DNA from: AA29 sp041481445 | GTDB lineage: Bacteria > Acidobacteriota > Vicinamibacteria > Fen-336 | Reading direction: 5' to 3' | DNA length: 9,516 bases | Assembly (NCBI GenBank): GCA_041481445.1 | Contig: JBGPBV010000213.1 | Location: 1-9,516, forward strand | The notes under the pieces: generated by a model | Seen by the model: only the letters and a program-made list of their open reading frames with translations | What the model was told of the DNA's origin: nothing | Database searches by the model: none | Position numbers and translations under genes: made by a program | Shown: one piece after another, positions 1 to 5,733 of the stretch | How the letters are laid out: each line of letters starts with the position of its first letter | Position numbering within the stretch: the first letter of the stretch is position 1

Positions 1-134
1 CGATGGCCGGGATCCCCGCCGATGCCAACGGCGCGCCCGTCCTCGACGTCCACCGTCATCACGCAGGTGTCCGGGCAGTCGTGCGGACAGACGACCTTCA
101 GCGTGCGACGCGCGGGCGCAGTGGCGGTGCTCAC
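1..134 (-). CDS. Molybdopterin oxidoreductase, N-terminal fragment (runs off the left edge)
   Basis: Only the first 44 codons are present, read from a GTG at 134-132. The translation contains VCPHDCPDTCVMTV followed by EDGRAVGIGGDPGH. This is the N-terminal iron-sulfur segment of the DMSO-reductase/formate-dehydrogenase-like molybdopterin oxidoreductases, where the spaced cysteines (here in CPHDCPDTC) bind a 4Fe-4S cluster that passes electrons to the Mo-bis-MGD cofactor. The GTG is chosen because a GAGGGG-type ribosome site lies about 8 nt upstream and no other in-frame start is visible before it. No Tat or Sec signal precedes the cluster motif, so a cytoplasmic enzyme is inferred. The gene is divergent from the SPFH gene, sharing a 110-bp promoter region. 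The substrate cannot be told from this fragment. Confidence 0.85.
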   Translation of the reverse strand, partial: MSTATAPARRTLKVVCPHDCPDTCVMTVDVEDGRAVGIGGDPGH

Positions 135-187
135 GGCGGACCCCTCATCGTACGCGATGGCCCGGCGCGGCGGAACACAGGAAAGGC

Positions 188-216
188 TTGCTTCGTATAT
201 ATCATTGTGATATCGT
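188..216 (+). promoter_or_regulatory. Putative sigma70-type promoter of the SPFH-RHH unit
   Basis: TTGCTT at 188-193 and TATCGT at 211-216 are separated by 17 bp, an acceptable though imperfect -35/-10 pair. A start of transcription near 222-224 would leave a leader of about 20 nt that carries the GGAGGA ribosome site at 234-239. The promoter overlaps the 11-bp repeats described separately. Called by eye only. Confidence 0.35.
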
Positions 217-231
217 AGTGGTATCACATTC
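199..231 (+). promoter_or_regulatory. Three 11-bp direct repeats, candidate RHH operator
   Basis: Three consecutive 11-bp units are visible: ATATCATTGTG (199-209), ATATCGTAGTG (210-220) and GTATCACATTC (221-231). Each carries an (A/G)TATC core, so the cores recur at exactly 11 bp, about one helical turn. Within this block TGTGATA (206-212) and TATCACA (222-228) also form a perfect 7-bp inverted repeat. The block covers the putative -10 element and ends just before the ribosome site. RHH proteins of the Arc/CopG/omega type commonly bind phased short repeats cooperatively, and an RHH protein is the second gene of this unit, so autorepression is the natural inference. Confidence 0.5.
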
Positions 232-244
232 CTGGAGGACAAGG

Positions 245-1114
245 ATGGTCCGCGAGCGCGTGCGGTCCGGCGCCAACGGGTTCCTGATGTTCGTGGTGTT
301 CCTGGCGGGTTTCGTCGGCAGCCTGATCTCGTTCGTGAGGTCGGTGCCGGCCCACCAGGACGGAGTCGCGTTCGGTTGGCTGCTCGTCGCCGTCGTCTGC
401 GCCATCGGCCTCCGCGGGCTCTTCATCGTGAACCCCAACGAGGGCAAGGTGCTCCAGCTCTTCGGCGACTACGCGGGAACGGTGAAGACGCCGGGCCTGC
501 GCTGGGCCAACCCGTTCTTCACCAAGCGGAGCATCTCGCAGCGCGTGCGCAACTTCGAGAGCGGACGGCTGAAGGTCAACGACGCCGACGGCAACCCGAT
601 CGAGATCGCGGCGGTGGTGGTGTGGCGCGTGGTCGACACCGCGGAGGCGGTGTTCGAGGTCGACGACTACGAGGACTACTTGAAGGTCCAGACGGAGGCG
701 GCGGTGCGCGGCCTGGCCAGCCGCTACGCCTACGACGCCCACGACGACGCGCACATCTCGCTGCGCGGGTCCTCCGCCGAGGTCACGGCCAACCTCAAGA
801 CCGAGATCCAGGAGCGGCTGGGCCGCGCGGGCGTGCACGTGATGGAGGCGCGCCTGAGCCACCTGGCCTATGCCCCGGAGATCGCGGCGGTCATGCTGCG
901 GCGGCAGCAGGCGGCGGCGGTGATCGCGGCGCGCCAGAAGATCGTGGAGGGCGCGGTGGGCATGGTGGACATGGCCCTGGAACTCCTCGAGAAGAGCTCG
1001 CACGTGCGGCTCGACGACGAGCGCAAGGCGGCCATGGTCTCGAACCTGCTCGTGGTGCTGTGCGCCGACCGCGAGGCCCAGCCCGTCGTCAACACCGGGA
1101 CGATCTACCAGTAG
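245..1114 (+). CDS. SPFH-domain (band 7/stomatin-like) membrane protein, 289 aa
   Basis: The protein has two hydrophobic segments near residues 11-32 and 41-62. An SPFH/band 7 domain follows, beginning around IVNPNEGKVLQLFG and running to about residue 230, then a helical tail with ARQKIVEGAVGMVDMALELL. SPFH proteins oligomerise on membranes as scaffolds, and the N-terminal anchors place the domain at the cytoplasmic face. The ATG at 245 is chosen because GGAGGA (234-239) precedes it by 5 nt. An upstream in-frame TTG at 188 would add a stretch translated from the operator. The next gene, 18 nt downstream, encodes an Arc-like RHH protein. As I recall this pairing is common in proteobacterial and related genomes, but a defined function for it is not known to me. 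Likely cotranscribed and controlled by the upstream repeats. Confidence 0.9.
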   Translation: MVRERVRSGANGFLMFVVFLAGFVGSLISFVRSVPAHQDGVAFGWLLVAVVCAIGLRGLFIVNPNEGKVLQLFGDYAGTVKTPGLRWANPFFTKRSISQRVRNFESGRLKVNDADGNPIEIAAVVVWRVVDTAEAVFEVDDYEDYLKVQTEAAVRGLASRYAYDAHDDAHISLRGSSAEVTANLKTEIQERLGRAGVHVMEARLSHLAYAPEIAAVMLRRQQAAAVIAARQKIVEGAVGMVDMALELLEKSSHVRLDDERKAAMVSNLLVVLCADREAQPVVNTGTIYQ

Positions 1115-1132
1115 CGGCGGGGGCATCCAGGC

Positions 1133-1321
1133 GTGGCGGAGCGCAAGAGCTTCCTCCTCCGGATCGACCACACGGTGCTGGAGGCGGTGCAGCGCTGGGC
1201 CAACGACGACCTCCGCAGCCTCAACGCCGAGATCGAGTTCCTGCTCCGCCGCGCCCTCGCCGAGGCCGGGCGGCTCAAGCCCGAGCCGTCGGGGCCGCCC
1301 CGGCCCCGCGACCGCGCCTGA
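1133..1321 (+). CDS. Arc-like ribbon-helix-helix DNA-binding protein, 62 aa
   Basis: A short protein that starts at GTG (1133). Residues 5-11 (KSFLLRI) fit the beta strand that RHH dimers insert in the DNA major groove. Residues about 14-26 (VLEAVQRWANDDL) and 29-44 (SLNAEIEFLLRRALAE) fit the two helices, with the SLN and EIEFLLRRAL pattern typical of Arc-family entries. The C-terminal 15 residues are Pro/Arg-rich and probably disordered. No strong Shine-Dalgarno is seen (a G-rich stretch lies at 1113-1122), so translation coupled to the SPFH gene 18 nt upstream is likely. It probably represses its own unit by binding the 11-bp repeats at 199-231. It lacks a visible toxin partner, so I do not call it an antitoxin. 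Confidence 0.8.
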   Translation: MAERKSFLLRIDHTVLEAVQRWANDDLRSLNAEIEFLLRRALAEAGRLKPEPSGPPRPRDRA

Positions 1322-1326
1322 GGATG

Positions 1327-1357
1327 TCGCGGCCGCGATCGCCCTAGGGCACGATCG
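1327..1357. terminator. Adjacent palindromes in a convergent gap, possible bidirectional terminator
   Basis: Between the converging RHH and thioesterase genes lie two perfect palindromes: TCGCGGCCGCGA (1327-1338) and GCCCTAGGGC (1341-1350). The second one contains the thioesterase stop codon and extends, with a 2-nt bulge, through GATCG (1337-1341) and CGATC (1352-1356). The convergent position suggests transcription termination, but there is no T tract on either strand, so the role is uncertain. Confidence 0.25.
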
Positions 1358-1733
1358 GCGTGGGTTGGCCCGACCCGTCGACGGCGACGAGGACGACCTC
1401 GGCCTCGGTGACCTTGACCTTCTCGCCGTGGCCGCCGCCCCAGCGCTCCGCCTCCACGCTCACGCGCACCGTGATCGAGGTCCGGCCGACGCGCACCGTC
1501 TCGGTGTAGAAGCTCACGATGTCGCCCAGGAAGACCGGCTCGTGGAACTCGACCTCGCGCATGGCCTTGGTGACGTAGCGGTGTCGCGCCGCCTTGCGCG
1601 CCTCCACCGCGGAGGCGAGGTCGATGTGGGAGAGGATCACGCCCCCGAAGATCGTGCCCAGCGCGTTGGTGTCCTTCGGCAGCAGGATGACCTTGATGGC
1701 GGGGATGCGGGTGTCCGGCATGGCCCGCATCAT
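1344..1733 (-). CDS. YciA-type acyl-CoA thioesterase, hotdog fold, 129 aa
   Basis: The sequence contains LPKDTNALGTIFGGVILSHI followed by DLASAVEA, the signature of the YciA/BFIT-like single-hotdog acyl-CoA thioesterases. N23 and D38 match the conserved Asn and Asp at the active site, and FHEPVFLGDIVSFYTE with the following VGRTSITVRV strand is also typical. These cytoplasmic enzymes hydrolyse acyl-CoA to free acid and CoA and usually form hexamers. Length is normal for the family. Several in-frame ATGs exist (1733, 1730, 1721). I prefer 1733 because AAAGGGG (1748-1742 on this strand) lies 8 nt upstream. Starts farther upstream, running into the neighbouring gene, are rejected. Its 5' end is 30 bp from the divergent DUF6265-type gene. 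Confidence 0.9.
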   Translation of the reverse strand: MMRAMPDTRIPAIKVILLPKDTNALGTIFGGVILSHIDLASAVEARKAARHRYVTKAMREVEFHEPVFLGDIVSFYTETVRVGRTSITVRVSVEAERWGGGHGEKVKVTEAEVVLVAVDGSGQPTPIVP

Positions 1734-1763
1734 AGCGTGGGCCCCTTTCAAGGAGGACTCTCG

Positions 1764-2258
1764 ATGAAGACAGTCGCCGCCGCGGGCGTGATCGTGCTCC
1801 TGGCCGCCGCCGGCCGCGCCGAGGCCCCGACCACGCCGGTGGGCGAGCGTTTCGCCTGGATGGCCGGGTGCTGGGGAGGCGAGAAGGACACGGCCGCGTT
1901 CCACGAGATGTGGACGGTGGTCTCGCCGGACCTGATGCTCGGGATGAGCGCCACCACCAAGCCGTCCAAGCCGGCCGAGTTCGAGTTCCTCCGCATCGAG
2001 GGCCGGGCCGGCGGGCCCGCCTACGTGGCCCAGCCCGGAGGCGCCCCGCCCACCGCGTTCGCGTGGAGCGCGGCCGACTCCACCGCCGACGCCGCGACGT
2101 TCGTCAACATGCAGCACGACTTCCCCAAGCGGGTCGGCTACCGCCGCGTGGACGCCGGGAGCCTGCTGGCCTGGATCGACGCCGGTCCCAAGGGGTCGAT
2201 GCGCGTCGAGTTCCCGATGAAGCGGACGTCCTGTCCGGGCGAGACGCGCGAGCGCTAG
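1764..2258 (+). CDS. Secreted DUF6265-type protein, 164 aa
   Basis: A hydrophobic N-terminus (residues 1-20, ending AGRAEA) looks like a Sec signal peptide, so an envelope or secreted location is inferred. The mature part shows the DUF6265 pattern: FAWMAGCWGG near residue 30, EMW then MLGMSATT near 50-64, EFEFLRIEGR near 72-81, NMQHDFPKRVGYRR near 115-128, and a terminal EFPMKRTSC. C36 and C157 are placed as in relatives and could form a disulfide. No enzymatic role is established for this family to my knowledge. A lipocalin-like beta barrel is often suspected. The ATG at 1764 follows AGGAGG (1751-1756) by 7 nt. The gene converges with the M28 peptidase, leaving 20 bp between stops. Confidence 0.8.
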   Translation: MKTVAAAGVIVLLAAAGRAEAPTTPVGERFAWMAGCWGGEKDTAAFHEMWTVVSPDLMLGMSATTKPSKPAEFEFLRIEGRAGGPAYVAQPGGAPPTAFAWSAADSTADAATFVNMQHDFPKRVGYRRVDAGSLLAWIDAGPKGSMRVEFPMKRTSCPGETRER

Positions 2259-2278
2259 CGGACCCCGCCACCGCGATC

Positions 2279-3931
2279 CTACGGCCGCGGCGGCGTGGTC
2301 GTGGTCGAGGTGGCGGGCGCCGGCGGCGCCGGCGAGGCGGGCGGCACTTCGCGCGAGGGCGGCCGGCGGGGCATCCGCTCCGGCCGCGTGGCGGCATCGT
2401 AGGCGAACGTCGCCAGCACCACCGCCGCCTGCATCAGGTCCGTCTTCTGCAGCCGGTCGTACACGTCCAGGTTCGTGTGGTGGGTGCGCGTCTCGTAGTC
2501 GGCCTCGTCCTGGATGAACTGGAACGCGGGCAGGCCCACGTTGTCGAAGCTGAGGTGGTCGGTGCCGCCGGTGTGGCGCAGGGTGACCGTGGTCGCCCCC
2601 AGGTCCGAAAGCGGCCGCAGCCAGGCCTCGAAGATCGGGGCCACGGCGGCGTTGCGCTCGGCGTAGATGCCGCGGATCTTGCCGGTGCCGTTGTCGACGT
2701 TGAAGTACGCGGACAACCGCGCGTGGTCGGGCTTGACCGTGACCGGGCCCGTCTCCCGGCGCAGGTAGGAGGGCAGCTCGCGCTCGCCGGGATCGGTGGG
2801 CTGCGGCCGGGAGCCGAAGTGCTCGGCGACGTAGGCCTTCGAGCCCAGCAGCCCCTCCTCCTCGCCGCTCCAGAGCCCGATGCGGATGGTGCGCCGGGGC
2901 TTGACCTCCAGGGCCTGGAGGATGCGCATGGCCTCAATGGCCACCGCGGAGCCGGCCGCGTTGTCGGTGGCGCCCGTCCCCGCGTGCCAGGAGTCGAGGT
3001 GGGCGCCGATCATCACGACCTCGGCCGTCTTCTTGTCCGTGCCCGGGATCTCCGCGATCGTGTTGTACGCGGTCGGGTCGTCGTCCTGGAACTTCGCCCG
3101 CACGTCCAGCTCCAGCTCCACGTCGATCTTCTGGTCCACCAGGCGCGCGAGCCGGTTGTACTGCTCGGCGGCCATGATCAGGGCGGGCACCCCCGGGTCC
3201 TCGCCCTTCACGAACGATCCCCCGCGGCCGACCACCACCACCCCGCCGTCGCTCGGGCTGACCTCGATGGAGGCCAGCGCCTTCTCGGCCACGAGGAACG
3301 GACGCAAGGCGCGCTGGAGGCGCAGCCGCTTCACGACCTCTTCCCGGTCCGGGAGGGGCCGGCGGGCCGGGGCCACGTCGAAGTGCGACAGCTCGTCCAG
3401 CGCCTCCTCGCTGTAGCGCGTGAACTGCGGCTTGTCGGGGTTGGCGGTGCTGCGCGGCTCGCCCAGGAGGACGATGCGGCCGGCGAGCTGGCCGCGGTAC
3501 TTCTCGACGTCCGCCTCGGAGTCGATCTTGACCTTGACCACCTTGCCGCGCTTGATGCCGTCGGTGCCGGGCGTGTAGGCGCGCGGCACCGCCACCAGCG
3601 TGGCCGGCGTGGGCGCGATCATCTGCACGGTCGAGCGCTCCAGCGACCACCCGCGGCCGAACGACCAGCCCTCGAGGTGGGCGTTGGCCAGCCCCCAGGA
3701 CTCGAGCTGCGCCTTCGTCCAGTCGTTCGCCTCGCGCATCTGCGGAGAGCCGGTGACGCGGGGGCCGATGACGTCGGTCAGGTGCTCGACCGTCTCCATG
3801 ACCTTCGAGTTCGTGAACCCCTCGTCGCGAATGCGCGTCACCATCTCGAGGTCGACGGTCTCCTCGGCGGCGAGGGCGGGCAGGGTCAGACAGACAAGGA
3901 AGGCAAGCAACAGCAGACCGCGAATTCGCAT
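2279..3931 (-). CDS. Secreted M28-family zinc metallopeptidase, 550 aa
   Basis: Residues 1-22 (a hydrophobic run ending ALPA-type, LTLPALAA) form a signal peptide, so the enzyme is exported. A central insert (about 120-280) corresponds to the PA-like domain of plasma glutamate carboxypeptidase relatives. The catalytic M28 domain follows, with co-catalytic zinc ligands and catalytic residues visible in order: H311 (GAHLDSW), D323 (TDNAAG), E357/E358 (SGEEEGL), D413 (NVDNGTG) and H485 (HHTNLD). H459 in GGTDHLSFD is also conserved. All key residues are present, so it should be active as an amino- or carboxypeptidase on extracellular peptides. The last 30 residues (PPASPAPPAPATSTTTT) are a low-complexity Pro/Thr-rich tail. 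No good ribosome site precedes the ATG. It lies downstream of the GH13 gene on the same strand, with a hairpin between. Confidence 0.93.
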   Translation of the reverse strand: MRIRGLLLLAFLVCLTLPALAAEETVDLEMVTRIRDEGFTNSKVMETVEHLTDVIGPRVTGSPQMREANDWTKAQLESWGLANAHLEGWSFGRGWSLERSTVQMIAPTPATLVAVPRAYTPGTDGIKRGKVVKVKIDSEADVEKYRGQLAGRIVLLGEPRSTANPDKPQFTRYSEEALDELSHFDVAPARRPLPDREEVVKRLRLQRALRPFLVAEKALASIEVSPSDGGVVVVGRGGSFVKGEDPGVPALIMAAEQYNRLARLVDQKIDVELELDVRAKFQDDDPTAYNTIAEIPGTDKKTAEVVMIGAHLDSWHAGTGATDNAAGSAVAIEAMRILQALEVKPRRTIRIGLWSGEEEGLLGSKAYVAEHFGSRPQPTDPGERELPSYLRRETGPVTVKPDHARLSAYFNVDNGTGKIRGIYAERNAAVAPIFEAWLRPLSDLGATTVTLRHTGGTDHLSFDNVGLPAFQFIQDEADYETRTHHTNLDVYDRLQKTDLMQAAVVLATFAYDAATRPERMPRRPPSREVPPASPAPPAPATSTTTTPPRP

Positions 3932-3960
3932 GGGCGCGAAACTAGCACAACTCCGACCGC

Positions 3961-3987
3961 CGCGCCGCCGCTGCCCGCGGCGGCGCG
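3961..3987 (-). terminator. 11-bp perfect GC stem-loop between GH13 and M28 genes
   Basis: CGCGCCGCCGC (3961-3971) pairs perfectly with GCGGCGGCGCG (3977-3987) around a 5-nt loop. It lies 19 nt past the GH13 stop and 29 nt before the M28 start. It is a strong hairpin but has no T tract after it on the minus strand, so it may weaken or end transcription or stabilise the upstream message rather than act as a classical terminator. Confidence 0.4.
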
Positions 3988-4006
3988 ATCACTTCGAATA
4001 CAGGGC

Positions 4007-5527
4007 TCATTCCGATTCCACGGTCAGGACATGGCTCTGCCTTGCCCGCAGGGCCACGAAGAGGCCGGGGCCGCAGAGCTCCTCGCCCGCGCGGAGGTAG
4101 ACGGCGCCGTCGAGGCGGTCGGCCAGCCGGTACGAGCGGGCGGGCTCGAATCCGGCCGGACCGAGCGGGAGGCGCGCCCAGGCCGGCTCCCCCTTCAGGT
4201 TCACGACCACGACCAGGCAGGGGCCGCCGTCCGGGCCCTCGCGCCAGGCGAAGGCCACGAGCTGGTCCCAGGTCCGATCGCCTTCGCCCGCCGGCCGCAC
4301 CTCGAGCGGGACGAACGCGCCGTGGCGCAGCACCGGATCGTGGAGGACGGCGAGCACGCGAGAGTAGAAGGCGCGCACCGCCGGGTCCACCGCCTCGTCC
4401 GGGCGGCGGCCGAGCTGGACAGGCAGTCGGACGCGCCGCCCCTCGATCTGCCCCTCGTGCAGCAGCCGCATCCCGGGGCCGAGCGCGGTGACGAGGGCGG
4501 GGCCGAAGACGTCGGGCACCCCGAAGGCGGCGGCCGCCCGCGGCTCGTCGTGGTTCTCCACGAACCGCACGAGGTGATCGCGGAGCTCGGCGGGGGCGGC
4601 GAGATGCGCGCGCACCCCCGCCGCGTCCGCCCGCCGCAGCCGGTCGTACAGCGTCTTGTCGTAGGCGAAGTCGAAGCCCTGCTGCAGCAGCGTCCATTCC
4701 CGGTCCCAGTACGCCTCGGCGATGAACACGAAGCCCGGATGGCGCTCGCGCACGGCCGGGATGGCCTCCGTCCAGAAGCTCTCCCGGATCCAGCCGGCGC
4801 CCAGACGGTCGCCCCAGGTGCGCTCGATGACGTCGGGCAGCAGCAGCATCGCCATGTCGCAGCGCACGCCGTCGCACTGCACGGCCACCGCCTGGAGCTG
4901 GGCCAGCATGGCCGCGCGCCCGGGCCGGTGCGCGTAGTCCACCTGCGCCGTGTCCTGCCAGGGCGGGAAGTACGGGTCGCGACCATGGGCCACGATGAGC
5001 CCGCCGCGCGTCCGGTAGAACGCCTCCGGATGCCGCGCGATCTCGTCCTCCGTCCCGCGGATGTAGCCCTGGGGACTCTCGGTGAGCATCGCGTGGTCGG
5101 TGGCGGTGTGATTGGGCACGAAGTCCAGCACGAGCTGCATGCCGTAGCCGGCGAGCATCGCGCGCAGCGAGGCCAGGGCGGCGGGCCCCCCGAGCTCGGC
5201 CGACACCTGGTAGCGCGAGACCGCGTAGGGCGAGCCGATGACGTCGCCGTCGGTGAGGTCGGCCAGGGCGCGGCGGTAGTCCACGCGCAGTCCGGGGTCG
5301 GTGCGCGCGAGCCGGATCGCGGTCAGGCCCGTGGTCCACACTCCCATGAGCCAGATCGCGTCGGCCCCGAAGGCGGCGATGCGCTCGATCTCCTCGACCG
5401 GGATCGTGTCGAGGGTGAGCCTCCGGCCCGTGGCCGCGGACAGCTCGCGGACCCAGACCCGCGTGTTGATCTCGTATAGAAGAGGATGCCGGGGCCAGCC
5501 GCTCGCCATGGTGGAGAGGTATGCCAT
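4007..5527 (-). CDS. GH13 alpha-amylase-family glycoside hydrolase, 506 aa
   Basis: The four GH13 conserved regions are all visible: region I DFVPNH (135-140), region II DGVRCDMAML with nucleophile D224 and R222, region III FIAEAYW with acid/base E271, and region IV FVENHDEPR with D327. The start HPLLYEINTRVWVREL marks the first strand of the barrel. A beta-sandwich-like C-terminal part (about 400-506) follows. There is no signal peptide, so the enzyme is probably cytoplasmic and acts on alpha-glucans or maltooligosaccharides by hydrolysis or transfer; the exact subfamily and specificity cannot be read from here. The ATG at 5527 has no clear Shine-Dalgarno, and the ATG at 5509 (M7) is an alternative with no better support. 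No glycogen-pathway genes are adjacent. Confidence 0.9.
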   Translation of the reverse strand: MAYLSTMASGWPRHPLLYEINTRVWVRELSAATGRRLTLDTIPVEEIERIAAFGADAIWLMGVWTTGLTAIRLARTDPGLRVDYRRALADLTDGDVIGSPYAVSRYQVSAELGGPAALASLRAMLAGYGMQLVLDFVPNHTATDHAMLTESPQGYIRGTEDEIARHPEAFYRTRGGLIVAHGRDPYFPPWQDTAQVDYAHRPGRAAMLAQLQAVAVQCDGVRCDMAMLLLPDVIERTWGDRLGAGWIRESFWTEAIPAVRERHPGFVFIAEAYWDREWTLLQQGFDFAYDKTLYDRLRRADAAGVRAHLAAPAELRDHLVRFVENHDEPRAAAAFGVPDVFGPALVTALGPGMRLLHEGQIEGRRVRLPVQLGRRPDEAVDPAVRAFYSRVLAVLHDPVLRHGAFVPLEVRPAGEGDRTWDQLVAFAWREGPDGGPCLVVVVNLKGEPAWARLPLGPAGFEPARSYRLADRLDGAVYLRAGEELCGPGLFVALRARQSHVLTVESE

Positions 5528-5733
5528 GCGGGGGGTCCAGGACAGGGCCGGATGGGTTCGGGCACAGTCGGTTTCCGATGCCGGCCCAACTCGCGGAACG
5601 AGCGTGCGGTGCTGGTCAGGACGCTCCAGGGATGTGGGGCGGGCGCCCGCATCCGGACCTCCGATAGTCGGCCCGTCCTCTACGCTGTCCGACGAGCCAC
5701 GCGCTCGCCGTGCGCGCTCGTGTTGGAGAATCG
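5528..5733. other. Intergenic region between GH13 and IntI, with attI-like core and tRNA-like relic
   Basis: This 206-bp stretch separates the divergent GH13 and integrase genes. It holds GCCCAAC (5584-5590), which on the minus strand reads GTTGGGC and fits the integron core consensus GTTRRRY. It also holds a perfect 12-bp palindrome GCGGGCGCCCGC (5639-5650). On the minus strand 5644-5700 resembles a decayed tRNA: a D-arm-like GGCTCGTCGGACAGCGTAGA and, about 40 nt on, a T-loop-like GGTCCGGATGC. The anticodon arm does not fold, so it is not a functional tRNA. These are weak, by-eye assignments. Confidence 0.25.

Noticed and set aside
224..1171. A 315-codon minus-strand frame opposite the SPFH and RHH genes
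   Set aside because: Its composition (Val/His/Arg/Asp-rich) has no motif, while the plus-strand SPFH frame is clear and has a ribosome site.
1133..1321. RHH protein as the antitoxin of a toxin-antitoxin pair
   Set aside because: The partner gene is an SPFH membrane protein and no toxin-like gene (RelE, PIN, MazF) is adjacent.
1868..5479. A 1203-codon open frame on the plus strand across the M28 and GH13 genes
   Set aside because: It is antisense to two genes with complete catalytic motifs. Its translation is Arg/Gly/Pro/His-rich with no domain, a typical effect of GC-rich third positions.
3932..5590. The GH13 gene as an integron cassette between the attI-like core and an attC after its stop
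   Set aside because: The gap after the GH13 stop has a strong hairpin but no RYYYAAC/GTTRRRY pair, and a 1.5-kb GH13 gene is large for a cassette.
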